DNA of 64,000 nt, from the NCBI RefSeq assembly GCF_000813325.1, contig NZ_BBQE01000015.1; one strand, written 5' to 3'. Shown piece by piece: positions 18,242 to 25,769 of this stretch. Within the stretch, counting starts at the first letter, position 1. Every line of letters starts with the position of its first letter. The stretch is from Sulfurospirillum cavolei. Its GTDB lineage: Bacteria; Campylobacterota; Campylobacteria; Campylobacterales; Sulfurospirillaceae. The notes under the pieces were generated by a model that saw nothing but the letters and a program-made list of their open reading frames with translations, ran no database searches and was not told where the DNA came from. The position numbers and the translations under genes were made by a program.

Positions 18242-18841
18242 ATGAACGCATTTATTTCCGGTTTTAGTCTCGGTTTTTCTCTGATCTTGGCCATCGGTGC
18301 GCAAAATGCTTTTGTGCTCAAACAAGGTATCAAAAAAGAGCATGTGTTTGTCATTTGCTTGATTTGCGCACTTTCCGACGCTGTTTTAATTTCCGCGGGC
18401 GTTTTTGGTTTCGGGTATTTGGTAGAGCAGTTTCCCACACTGCAAACGGTCGCGAAGTACGGCGGTTTTGTGTTTTTAGTAACTTACGGATTGAAAAGTT
18501 TTTACACGGCATGGAGCATGACGCACGAGCTAAACCCTCTCGACCAGCCGACGGCATCGCTTTTGAAAACCGTTTTGATTGTGCTTGCCTTTACGTGGCT
18601 CAATCCGCATGTGTATCTCGATACGGTCATTTTACTAGGCTCCGTCTCGACCAAATTCGGCTCACTTGCTCCGATGTTCGGCTTGGGAGCGATGAGCGCA
18701 TCGTTTGTCTTTTTCTTCTCGTTGGGATACGGTGCTAGGATTTTAACGCCTGTTTTTCAAAAGCCGCTTTCATGGAAGATTTTAGAAGTGCTCATCGGGA
18801 TTATCATGCTTTCTTTAGCATGGATGCTTTTGGGATTGTAA
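18242..18841 (+). CDS. argO: LysE/ArgO-family amino-acid exporter
   Basis: A 199-aa inner-membrane exporter of the LysE/ArgO branch, for basic amino acids such as arginine or lysine. Diagnostic features are the first helix with SLILAIGAQNAFVLKQG, the central LSDAVLISAGVFGFG, and the fourth helix with FTWLNPHVYLDTVILLGS. Five to six TM helices fit the family. The start at 18242 places this motif correctly; the open frame extends 14 codons upstream. A 12-bp hairpin follows the stop. Family assignment is firm, substrate inferred. Confidence 0.87.
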   Translation: MNAFISGFSLGFSLILAIGAQNAFVLKQGIKKEHVFVICLICALSDAVLISAGVFGFGYLVEQFPTLQTVAKYGGFVFLVTYGLKSFYTAWSMTHELNPLDQPTASLLKTVLIVLAFTWLNPHVYLDTVILLGSVSTKFGSLAPMFGLGAMSASFVFFFSLGYGARILTPVFQKPLSWKILEVLIGIIMLSLAWMLLGL

Positions 18842-18847
18842 ACAAAG

Positions 18848-18877
18848 CGGATATAACGTCTGAAAACGTTATATCCG
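18848..18877 (+). terminator. Hairpin after argO
   Basis: CGGATATAACGT (18848-18859) and ACGTTATATCCG (18866-18877) form a perfect 12-bp stem with a 6-nt loop, 7 bp after the argO stop. It is followed by TATTTAAG, only weakly T-rich. Confidence 0.55.
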
Positions 18878-18946
18878 TATTTAAGATTTAAATTGATTTA
18901 ACTTAGTATTGAGGCTTTCCGCCAATTTTGAGGGATAAATGTAAAT

Positions 18947-19014
18947 GGGGAGGCTACTTTTTCTTTACATGTAAAAGATTTATTTTTCAATTTCATTAAA
19001 GTAGCCTCGTCCCC
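18947..19014. repeat. REP palindrome (copy A)
   Basis: GGGGAGGCTACTTT (18947-18960) pairs with AAAGTAGCCTCGTCCCC (18998-19014), with TTTACATGTAAA inside the loop. The same palindrome in exact form stands at 21105-21174. It belongs to the REP family mobilised by the neighbouring RAYT gene. A degenerate half (AAAGTCGCCTGTCC) and a duplicated GGTAAATGGGGAC lie between it and the element at 19075. Confidence 0.75.
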
Positions 19015-19074
19015 TTTATGTTTTTAATGTTATAAAGTCGCCTGTCCTTTTGGTAAATGGGGACGTTGGTAAAT

Positions 19075-19828
19075 GGGGACAGGCTACTTTTTATCATACT
19101 TCCTTCTTTTTTGGTCTTCCTCGTGGATTGAGCGTTGAGGAGAGTCCAAGCTCTTGTGCTGTTTTTTCCATCCACTCTAATTCACCCAATGGACTCTGAC
19201 GATTGACGCTATTGCGCACAATGGTTAGCTCTTTTTCGTGCAAAGGCGTGTTTACATGTAAAGCCCAATCGGTTGGTAATGCTATCAAAGATTCATCGAG
19301 TAATTGTCTCTCTTTGCTCATTCGCTCCCACAATGAGCCATACTTCCATGCTTCTGCTTCATCCACCAGTTTAGCACGCAGGGCATTAGCTTCGATGTAT
19401 CGTAAAAGAGAGAGGTAATAACTCTCTTTTTGAACCATAAAACTCTTATATCGCCCTTGCCAAATATGCCCTGATGTTTTGTTTTTTCGATGATAATAAC
19501 GCACATGCGACGTCATCACCCATTGCATCAAGCGACTCAGGCTTCCTTCAGCAAGGGGCATCAGTAAAAGGTGAAAATGGTTTGGCATCAGACAATACGC
19601 ATGAAGTTCAACAGCTTCTTTTTTCAAGCCATCCTGAAGCAACTTTAAAAAGTAAGCATAATCTTCAGTATCATCAAACACTTGCATCCGCATATTTCCA
19701 CGATTAATCACATGATAAATACCTCCCATACTCTCCCCTCTAGCAATTCGTGGCATGGATTTGTCCTTTTACATGTAAAGATTTTAGAGAGAGTTTAGCA
19801 CAATAGTTATTTAAAGTAGCCTGTCCCC
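19075..19828 (-). mobile_element. REP/RAYT element, intact copy
   Basis: The transposase gene is bracketed by GGGGACAGGCTACTTT (19075-19090) and its exact inverse AAAGTAGCCTGTCCCC (19813-19828). A second palindrome copy lies just to the left (18947-19014). This layout is that of a REP-associated tyrosine transposase and its cognate REP sequences. A truncated copy in the same orientation lies at 21105-21503. Confidence 0.82.
19094..19756 (-). CDS. REP-associated tyrosine transposase (Y1/HUH family)
   Basis: A 220-aa single-strand transposase of the IS200-related RAYT group, which binds and cleaves REP hairpins. Seen: N-terminal MPRIARGESMGGIYHVINRG; the HUH metal motif in PNHFHLLLMP; a helix with RYYHRKNKTSGHIWQGRYKS; and a Tyr-containing helix (KESYYLSLLRYIEANALRA) expected to hold the nucleophile. 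It ends in NPRGRPKKKEV, a typical basic RAYT tail. It appears complete. Flanking inverted repeats make it the autonomous copy for the truncated second element. Confidence 0.92.
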   Translation of the reverse strand: MPRIARGESMGGIYHVINRGNMRMQVFDDTEDYAYFLKLLQDGLKKEAVELHAYCLMPNHFHLLLMPLAEGSLSRLMQWVMTSHVRYYHRKNKTSGHIWQGRYKSFMVQKESYYLSLLRYIEANALRAKLVDEAEAWKYGSLWERMSKERQLLDESLIALPTDWALHVNTPLHEKELTIVRNSVNRQSPLGELEWMEKTAQELGLSSTLNPRGRPKKKEV

Positions 19829-19960
19829 TTTATTGAGCTATACGACAATATAAAAAAGTTTTGCTTTGACCCATAAGCTTAATAAAATTGCTTAATGAAA
19901 GAAATTTTATTTTTTTGATACAATCCAAAATGCCTGCTAATTTTTAAAAAGGAAATGAAG

Positions 19961-20917
19961 ATGCAACTTCAAACAGTTGGCGAGCCATGGATGCTCGGAG
20001 TTTTTTTTGTAATCGTAATCGTAATGATATTTATAGATATGTTTATGTTAGGTCGCAAAGGAGATACTAAAGTATCTACAAAAGAGGCACTTATATGGTC
20101 TGTTGTTTGGATCACTATCGCTATGTTATTTAATTTGTGGCTCTATTTTTATTTAAGCGATAAATACGATGCAGATATAGCAACTCAAAAAAGTCTTGAA
20201 TTTTTGACAGGTTATATTTTGGAAAAGTCATTGGCGGTAGATAATCTTTTTGTATTTGTGATGTTGTTTGCATACTTTAAGGTGCCAACTATTTATCAAA
20301 AAAGAGTGCTAATATATGGCATTTTTGGTGCTTTAATTTTGAGATCTATTATGATTGTTATCGGTGCAACTTTAGTTAGCGAATTTCAATGGATTTTATA
20401 TATATTTGGTGCTTTCTTACTATTTTCTGGGATTAAGATGTTCAAAACTAGCGAGCATAGTGGTGATATAGAAAATAATTTTAGTATAAAGTTTTTGAGA
20501 AAAAATTTTAAAATAACAGATAATTACCATGGTGAGAAATTCTTTGTAAAAATAGATGGCAAAACATGGATTACACCTCTTTTTGTTGTTTTGATATTTA
20601 TAGAGGTTACAGATCTTATTTTTGCAGTAGATAGTATTCCAGCTATTTTTGCAGTCACTACAGATCCTTTTATCGTTTATACATCAAATATTTTTGCTAT
20701 TTTAGGTCTAAGAGCGTTATATTTTATTCTAGCGGATATGGCTGATAGGTTTAAACTACTGAAATATGGCTTGGCTGTTATACTGATGTTTATAGGGGTA
20801 AAACTTCTTATCATGGAGTTTTACAAGATTCCAATACTATTGTCTCTTGGATTTGTCATAGGTGTTCTAGCAATATCTATCATAGCTAGCATCAAAAAAA
20901 CAAGTAAAAAAATATAA
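19961..20917 (+). CDS. TerC-family integral membrane protein
   Basis: A 318-aa membrane protein of the TerC/Alx family, linked to tellurite resistance and to manganese or other metal export. It has nine or so TM helices. The hallmark acidic motifs are EKSLAVDNLFVFVML near residue 90 and FIEVTDLIFAVDSIPAIFA near 225, whose aspartates lie in the membrane. The start at 19961 suits the AGGA site; ATG 19955 is too close. The gene is markedly AT-rich with AT-ending codons, unlike the surrounding genes, and it lies between two REP/RAYT copies, so it is probably acquired. The actual substrate is unknown. Confidence 0.92.
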   Translation: MQLQTVGEPWMLGVFFVIVIVMIFIDMFMLGRKGDTKVSTKEALIWSVVWITIAMLFNLWLYFYLSDKYDADIATQKSLEFLTGYILEKSLAVDNLFVFVMLFAYFKVPTIYQKRVLIYGIFGALILRSIMIVIGATLVSEFQWILYIFGAFLLFSGIKMFKTSEHSGDIENNFSIKFLRKNFKITDNYHGEKFFVKIDGKTWITPLFVVLIFIEVTDLIFAVDSIPAIFAVTTDPFIVYTSNIFAILGLRALYFILADMADRFKLLKYGLAVILMFIGVKLLIMEFYKIPILLSLGFVIGVLAISIIASIKKTSKKI

Positions 20918-20930
20918 ATTTTATTTATCA

Positions 20931-20960
20931 TAGAATGCAAAATTTTTATTCTGCATTCTA
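20931..20960. terminator. Hairpin after terC
   Basis: TAGAATGCA (20931-20939) and TGCATTCTA (20952-20960) make a 9-bp stem in an AT-rich gap between the convergent terC gene and a gene remnant. It could serve both strands. Confidence 0.55.
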
Positions 20961-20965
20961 TATCA

Positions 20966-21094
20966 TTAAAATATTTTTCCTACTTCTATTGCCTCTATAC
21001 AGATAACAACTATCCATACAAAAATAGTAACCCCCGTAGCAGATGCTGCTGTATCTTTGATAATTTTGATCTTTTCGTTATGACGAGTTTCCAT
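20966..21094 (-). pseudogene. 3' remnant of a membrane protein, possibly diacylglycerol kinase (dgkA)
   Basis: The minus strand reads 42 codons from an ATG at 21094 to TAA at 20966: a polar stretch METRHNEKIKIIKDTAASAT, then one hydrophobic helix with a glutamate (VWIVVICIEAIEV). The KDTAASA segment followed by the last helix resembles the C-terminal end of DgkA proteins (AKD-x-x-SAAV plus last TM). No 5' part is present; the REP palindrome starts 10 bp upstream. I read it as the tail of a gene cut by the element. As AT-rich as terC, so probably part of the same acquired fragment. The dgkA identity is tentative. Confidence 0.4.
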
Positions 21095-21104
21095 AAGAGT
21101 AAAT

Positions 21105-21503
21105 GGGGACAGGCTACTTTTTATTTTACATGTAAAAGATTTATTGTCTAGTTCTATTAAAGTAGCCTGTCCCCTTTATTCCCGACGTCATCACCCACTG
21201 CATCAAGCGACTCAGACTTCCTTCAACAAGAGGCATCAGTAAAAGGTGAAAATGGTTTGGCATCAGGCAATACGCATGAAGTTCAACAGCTTCTCTTTTC
21301 AAGCCATCCTGAAGTAGCTTTAAAAAGTAAGCGTAATCTTCAGCATCATCAAACACTTGCATTCGCATATTTCCACGATTAATCACATGATAAATACCTC
21401 CAACACTCTCACCTCTAGCAATTCGTGGCATGGATTTATCCTTTTACATGTAAAGATTTTAGAGAGAGTTTAGCACAATTTTTATTTAAAGTAGCCTGTC
21501 CCC
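21105..21503 (-). mobile_element. REP/RAYT element, truncated copy with REP palindrome (copy B)
   Basis: Left end: an exact palindrome GGGGACAGGCTACTTT (21105-21120) / AAAGTAGCCTGTCCCC (21159-21174) with TTTACATGTAAA in the loop. It is fused directly to the 5' part of the transposase gene. Right end: AAAGTAGCCTGTCCCC at 21488-21503. The sequence from about 21182 to the right end matches the intact copy at high identity, including the leader region with TTTACATGTAAAG. The palindrome has replaced the 3' two thirds of the gene. Confidence 0.8.
21182..21431 (-). pseudogene. Truncated RAYT transposase
   Basis: The first 83 codons match the intact transposase at 19094-19756 nearly residue for residue (differences such as S10V and K46R), including the PNHFHLLLMP HUH motif. 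Homology stops after QWVMTS, where the frame runs into the REP palindrome and ends at 21141. The catalytic tyrosine helix is lost, so it cannot transpose by itself. Confidence 0.85.
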
Positions 21504-21510
21504 TTTATTC

Positions 21511-21603
21511 TCTTTTCTAACCATCGTCGATAAAGAAGTAGCTTCTTTGATGCGTCAAAAAGAGGCAGAGAGATTTATCCATAAAATGAGAGATAACAAC
21601 TAG
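21511..21603 (+). pseudogene. 3' fragment of an unidentified gene
   Basis: Just outside the right end of the truncated element, the plus strand reads 30 codons to a TAG at 21601. They end in TIVDKEVASLMRQKEAERFI and a short polar tail HKMRDNN. The codon pattern looks like real coding sequence, but there is no start; the frame runs leftward into the REP end. It is best read as the tail of a gene disrupted by the element. I do not recognise the family. Confidence 0.35.
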
Positions 21604-21668
21604 CTTTACATGTAAGGATTGTGTGTGCCAAAGTTTAAAGTTTAGCTCCCTTTTTATTCAATTAAAAA

Positions 21669-21944
21669 CTATTCACCAGTGCTATCATAATATTCTTGTT
21701 GAATTAAAATATTAACATCACAGTCTAGAATATAGGCAATTTTATATAAATGCTCCAAGTTGAAATGCTGCTTTTTCAAATAAAGCTCTGCTTGTGAAAC
21801 CAAACCAACAGATTTGTGACCCAATGCTTGCGAAAGTGACAACTGAGAATACCCTTTTAATTCGCGTTGCTTTTTCACATTACGCCCAATTTGTCGATAG
21901 AATGTATCAATAGCAGCTTCATCTAAGTCTTCGATTGTTTTCAC
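21669..21944 (-). CDS. XRE-family (Cro/CI HTH) repressor
   Basis: A 91-aa DNA-binding protein. The helix-turn-helix of the HTH_3 class spans about residues 22-75 (NVKKQRELKGYSQLSLSQAL, then a recognition helix with SVGLVSQAELYLKK and the closing LYKIAYILDCDVNIL). It starts with GTG at 21944. It is divergent from an outer-membrane barrel gene, and a perfect palindrome in the intergenic region is a likely binding site. Probably a local repressor; the signal is not evident because there is no ligand domain. Confidence 0.85.
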   Translation of the reverse strand: MKTIEDLDEAAIDTFYRQIGRNVKKQRELKGYSQLSLSQALGHKSVGLVSQAELYLKKQHFNLEHLYKIAYILDCDVNILIQQEYYDSTGE

Positions 21945-22003
21945 ATTTTTCTTTCATATGCTTAAGGATTATTTTTATTTTAATCCGATATGATTCTCTT
22001 AAC

Positions 22004-22021
22004 AACTAGTAATCACTAGTT
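22004..22021. promoter_or_regulatory. Palindromic operator between XRE repressor and barrel gene
   Basis: AACTAGT-aatc-ACTAGTT is a perfect 18-bp palindrome. It stands just after a TATGAT -10 box (21989-21994), at about +3 to +20 of the predicted barrel-gene transcript, a position suited to repression. The divergent XRE protein is the obvious candidate to bind it. Confidence 0.6.
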
Positions 22022-22038
22022 AAACAAAGGAGAAGATA

Positions 22039-22659
22039 ATGAAAAAAAGTTTAGTGGTAGCTTCGCTACTTTTTATTGGCAGTTCTGCACTTGTTGCAGC
22101 GGAAATGGGTAATAGTTGGTTCGTGGGTGGGGAATTTGGTGGCATGAATATTGACACAAAAATTAAAGGTTCTGCTGTAATTCCAAGTGAAAGTATTAAT
22201 ATTTCTGCTGAAGAAAAAGATACCACAAAAGCAACATATGAAGCTTTAAAAATCGGTAAATATTTTGAATATGGCAGAGTTTATGGAAGCCTTGCTAAAC
22301 AAAATGAAAAAGATGATTTTTCTTCGTACACGCTAGGTGTTGGGTATGATTATATGTTTAAAAATAAATCTGATTTCACACCTTTTTTAGGTGTTAATGC
22401 TTCCTATACAAAAGCAAAAATTGATGGTGAGCTCTATGATGTGTTATCTTTAGATAAACCTAAAGGTTTTAACTACGGTGTTGAGGCGGGCTTTGTTTAT
22501 GCGATGAGCAAAAATCTTGAATTAGAAATGGGTGTTCGCTACATGAAAAGCAATATCGATGAATCTTTTTCCTTTAGTGATGGAACAAATAGTGCAAATA
22601 TCAAAATTGAAGCAGAAAACATTACCCAATACTATCTTGGGCTAAACTACAAATTTTAA
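22039..22659 (+). CDS. Outer-membrane beta-barrel protein (OmpA/Opa-like fold)
   Basis: A 206-aa protein. A signal peptide (about 1-21, cleavage after VAA) is followed by alternating amphipathic strands typical of an eight-stranded barrel, starting NSWFVGGEFGG and ending ITQYYLGLNYKF with a C-terminal Phe. No peptidoglycan-binding domain is attached. It could be an adhesin-like surface protein or small porin; no specific function is visible. Preceded by AAAGGAGA. Its mode of control is suggested by the palindrome and divergent repressor upstream. Composition is somewhat AT-rich, in line with the accessory zone. Confidence 0.8.
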   Translation: MKKSLVVASLLFIGSSALVAAEMGNSWFVGGEFGGMNIDTKIKGSAVIPSESINISAEEKDTTKATYEALKIGKYFEYGRVYGSLAKQNEKDDFSSYTLGVGYDYMFKNKSDFTPFLGVNASYTKAKIDGELYDVLSLDKPKGFNYGVEAGFVYAMSKNLELEMGVRYMKSNIDESFSFSDGTNSANIKIEAENITQYYLGLNYKF

Positions 22660-22664
22660 TTCTT

Positions 22665-22696
22665 TTACATGTAAGCTTTCATAGGCTTACATGTAA
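22665..22696 (+). terminator. Terminator hairpin made of two ACATGT palindromes
   Basis: TTACATGTAAGC (22665-22676) and GCTTACATGTAA (22685-22696) pair over 12 bp with an 8-nt loop, 6 bp after the barrel gene stop. It is followed by CTTCCTTAAG. One of four places in the window where two TTACATGTAA-type copies are arranged as an inverted pair at a gene end. Confidence 0.6.
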
Positions 22697-22742
22697 CTTC
22701 CTTAAGCAAACAATGCGATTTTCAGTCCAATCATAAAAAAGG

Positions 22743-23075
22743 GGGCTAAACTTTTAACTTTTGACTTTAACATGGACTTACATGTCAAAAATTCACTTTT
22801 CCATAAAGAAAGCATTTTATTCCTTAAAAGCGATGAACGCGCTTTTGTAAAGCAACGATTTTATCTATTTTGGGAGAAAGCAAAAGAAGGAAGGCAATAG
22901 TAAAAAGTAAAAAGGGGTCAGGGCTAAACTTTTGACTTTTGACTTTAACATGGACTTACATGTCAAAAATTCACTTTTCCATAAAGAAAGCATTTTATTC
23001 CTTAAAAGCGATGAACGCGCTTTTGTAAAGCAACGATTTTATCTATTTTGGGAGAAAGCAAAAGAAGGAAGGCAA
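22743..23075. repeat. Tandem 155-bp direct repeat
   Basis: 22743-22897 and 22921-23075 are near identical (one mismatch seen, A/G near position 15), offset 178 bp, with a 23-bp AT-rich spacer containing AAAAAGGGGTCA. The left end GGGCTAAACTTTTGACTTT next to AAAGGGGTCA resembles a second REP family (GGGGTCAGGGCTAAACTTT). Each copy contains one TTACATGTCA. No open frame spans it. The 22660-23373 gap of 714 bp holds only this repeat, the terminator and the psr promoter region. Confidence 0.8.
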
Positions 23076-23301
23076 AAATAATAACGAAAGTTTATCACAC
23101 TAATCTTACGATATTATTATTTCTAAGACTTCTTCTGAGCAAAATGACATGTAAACCTCTCTTTTTCATAACTTCATTTCTCTTGAAACACACTCTCTAA
23201 AAAATTACTTATTATAATAATTTAATTTTAATTGACTTATGTTAAGGATTTTTTTGAGTCGAACTGTTACTATGGTGCATCATTTTGTAAATTAATGAAA
23301 G

Positions 23302-23317
23302 TTATTTTATAAAATAA
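23302..23317. promoter_or_regulatory. Perfect 16-bp palindrome upstream of psrA
   Basis: TTATTTTATAAAATAA is a perfect palindrome 57 bp upstream of the psrA start. A second small inverted repeat CGATT-ca-AATCG follows at 23336-23347. They may be a binding site for the regulator of the reductase operon. No regulator gene lies next to the operon, so this is only a candidate site. Confidence 0.45.
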
Positions 23318-23373
23318 TAATTATAGCCTTGCAATCGATTCAAATCGTAACATAAATCTTTGAAGGAGTCCCA

Positions 23374-25767
23374 TTGGAAGTAGAAATATCTCGTAGACGG
23401 TTTTTACAAGGAAGCGTTGCTTTGAGCATTGTTGCGACAAGTAGCACTTTTGGCGGTACAAAGCCGCAAGACAATACGCACATGCCAGCGAACGCTTACG
23501 GCATTACGAAAACCTCCACCGGCGGTATCGAAATACCGACTTTATGCGAAGTATGCGTCAACAAATGCGCCCTCCTCGCACGGGTTGAAAAAGGCGTCGT
23601 AACCAAACTCGACCCCAACCCTTTGTTTCCGAAGTCGAAAAATATGCTCTGTCCGCGCGGTAATGCCGGCATTCAAGCCCTATACGATCCGGACAGACTC
23701 AAATATCCTCTGATTCGTAGCGGAGAAAAAGGCTCCGGCAAATTTAGGCGTGCGACATGGGATGAAGTCAATACCTATCTTAAAGAAAAGATCGTCACGA
23801 TTTTAGACGAAGAAAAAGATAACCGTTCTTCCTTTTTATTTTGTGCCGGAGAGGGTATGGCGGAACATACCTTCAAAACGTTTTACCAACTTTTCGGCTC
23901 TTCTAACTGGCTCAACCACGCTTCTTTATGCCTTCAAACCGTTGTTTCGGCTTACGGTGTTACTTTAGGTGCTTATCCGTTTGCCGATTTGCAAAACGCC
24001 CAGTACGTGATTATGGCGGGTGCCAATCGTGCGGAGGCGATCGTGACGCCCGACTCGACGGAGCTTTTCAAAAAAACGCAAGGTCGAGGCGCTAAATTGG
24101 TCTACGTCGACCCTCGTTTTACCAATACCGCCGCCAAAGCCGACGTATGGCTACCGATCAAACCCGGAACCGACTTGGCTTTCGTCTTGGCGTTAACCTA
24201 CGTCGTCATTCAGGAAAAAATGTACAACCTTGCATACGTCGAAACCTATTTTTCGGACTTTGAAGCGTATGAAGAGCATATTTTAAGCCATGAGTACACT
24301 CCCGAATGGGCGGAAAACATCACGGGAATCAGTGCCAAACAGATTCGGGAAATCGCACGCGAATTTATGCTCTATGCACCCAAAGCGATCTATTATCCCG
24401 GAAGGCGCAGTACGTTTTCGCAAAGCGATTTTCAGCTTCGACGCGCGATGGCTCTGTTTCAGGCTTTAAGCGGCGGCATCGACACGAAAGGCGGGCTGAT
24501 TTTCGGGAAAAATCTTCCTTTAGCCGAGCACGAAGTATCAAGCCCGATTTACGCCCAAGCAAAATCGCGTGCAATCGTGCGTAAAAAGAACGTCAAAAAA
24601 GGCGAAAGCGGCTATGAAGATTGCGCGATTATCTCCGGAGGCGGATCGTGGATCGGGTGGCGAAACCGCTTTTTGGAAGGGAAAATGCCCTATCCCGTTA
24701 GAGGTGCTTTCATCTACAAACACAATCCCGTTTTAAATATGCCCAATAGTGCTAAAAGTATCGAAATGCTTAAAAAAATGGACTTGGTCGTCGTCATCGA
24801 CACGATGCCGAGCGATACGGCGATGTATGCCGACGTGATTCTGCCCGAATGTACCTATTTGGAGCGTACCGATCCCGTGGTCTCTTTCGCGGGAGCGGAA
24901 CCTTCGATCGCGCAAAGAAACAAAGTCGTCGATCCGATGTTTGAGAGCAAACCGGTCCGCGAAATTTTGAACGATTTGAGCCAAATGATAAGCAAGCCGC
25001 TGTTTGACGTGACGAAAAAATACGACGAAGACGTCCAAACCGCTATCGAAGAGAGCTCGGAAGAAGAAGTTTATGCGGATTTCGACATCTCTAAAGCGTT
25101 TGAACATTCGCAAGAAGAAGCCAATAAAGCGGCGGTCGCAAAATACGCGGGTGCCTATGAAACCTTGTGCACGAAAGGGGTTTTTTATCCTGAGATGGAA
25201 CGTCGTTTTAAAGCCATCAACGCCAATGAATTTCAATACTACCCCGAAAACGAAAAAGCCTATAGCGTTCAAAACGGCAAACCGAAAACCGCTTCGGGAA
25301 AAATCGAATGCAAACTCTCGACGATGGCGGAGCAAGGCGTAGACGCAATGCCGACATGGCACGAAGCGTTTGCCTTTAGCGTACCTGAGGGAAAATTTAG
25401 ACTGATTACGGGACGGCACGCACAATTTACGCAAAGCGGAACCGCCAATAACGCCATGTTGCGGGACTTGATGGACGAAAACTATCTTTGGATCAATGCA
25501 AGCGTCGCCAAAAAGATGCAAATTCGTTTCGGCGATACGGTCGAAGTCTCCGGCAAAGTCGGCAAAACGCGCCTTAAAGCGTATCCGACGGAAAAAATCG
25601 GACACGAAGTCGTCTTTTTCGTGCACGGATTTGGAAGCGAAAGCTCCGGCTTGACGCTTGCTTACCGACAAGGCGGCAACGATAACGCCGTGATCGAAGA
25701 TATTATCGAACCGGTGTACGGCTCTTCGATCATGCACGAAACCAACGTCGAAATTAAAAAGGTGTAA
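23374..25767 (+). CDS. psrA: Polysulfide/thiosulfate reductase catalytic subunit, molybdopterin
   Basis: A 797-aa periplasmic bis-MGD molybdoenzyme of the PsrA/PhsA group that reduces polysulfide or thiosulfate to sulfide in anaerobic respiration. Tat leader SRRRFLQG is at residues 6-13. Cys 58, 61, 65 and 93 bind a [4Fe-4S] cluster (CEVCVNKC and MLCPRG). Cys186 in NHASLCLQT is the expected molybdenum ligand. Substrate-pocket and cofactor motifs follow, as does the MGD-binding C-terminal domain with LITGRHAQFTQS. It starts with TTG at 23374 after AAGGAGT. First gene of psrABC. Polysulfide versus thiosulfate cannot be decided from sequence; tetrathionate or arsenate enzymes are less likely. 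Confidence 0.9.
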   Translation: MEVEISRRRFLQGSVALSIVATSSTFGGTKPQDNTHMPANAYGITKTSTGGIEIPTLCEVCVNKCALLARVEKGVVTKLDPNPLFPKSKNMLCPRGNAGIQALYDPDRLKYPLIRSGEKGSGKFRRATWDEVNTYLKEKIVTILDEEKDNRSSFLFCAGEGMAEHTFKTFYQLFGSSNWLNHASLCLQTVVSAYGVTLGAYPFADLQNAQYVIMAGANRAEAIVTPDSTELFKKTQGRGAKLVYVDPRFTNTAAKADVWLPIKPGTDLAFVLALTYVVIQEKMYNLAYVETYFSDFEAYEEHILSHEYTPEWAENITGISAKQIREIAREFMLYAPKAIYYPGRRSTFSQSDFQLRRAMALFQALSGGIDTKGGLIFGKNLPLAEHEVSSPIYAQAKSRAIVRKKNVKKGESGYEDCAIISGGGSWIGWRNRFLEGKMPYPVRGAFIYKHNPVLNMPNSAKSIEMLKKMDLVVVIDTMPSDTAMYADVILPECTYLERTDPVVSFAGAEPSIAQRNKVVDPMFESKPVREILNDLSQMISKPLFDVTKKYDEDVQTAIEESSEEEVYADFDISKAFEHSQEEANKAAVAKYAGAYETLCTKGVFYPEMERRFKAINANEFQYYPENEKAYSVQNGKPKTASGKIECKLSTMAEQGVDAMPTWHEAFAFSVPEGKFRLITGRHAQFTQSGTANNAMLRDLMDENYLWINASVAKKMQIRFGDTVEVSGKVGKTRLKAYPTEKIGHEVVFFVHGFGSESSGLTLAYRQGGNDNAVIEDIIEPVYGSSIMHETNVEIKKV

Positions 25768-25769
25768 TC

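Noticed and set aside
18842..21668. Integrative element attached to a tRNA gene
   Set aside because: No tRNA gene, integrase or direct-repeat attachment sites were seen; the RAYT elements explain the boundaries.
22743..23075. Possible CRISPR array
   Set aside because: Only two long 155-bp units with one short spacer; no short regularly spaced repeats and no cas genes. The 62-bp repeat at 53.1 kb is rejected for the same reason.
24733..25737. Long 334-codon frame opposite psrA
   Set aside because: It is fully antisense to a well-supported molybdoenzyme gene, is composed of Arg/His/Phe/Val-rich shadow sequence, has no RBS and no recognisable domain; typical mirror frame of GC-biased codons.
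23374..25767. Selenocysteine or arsenate/tetrathionate reductase identity for the molybdoenzyme
   Set aside because: The metal ligand codon is an ordinary Cys and no in-frame UGA is needed; length and subunit set (B with four clusters, NrfD-type C) suit polysulfide/thiosulfate reductase better.
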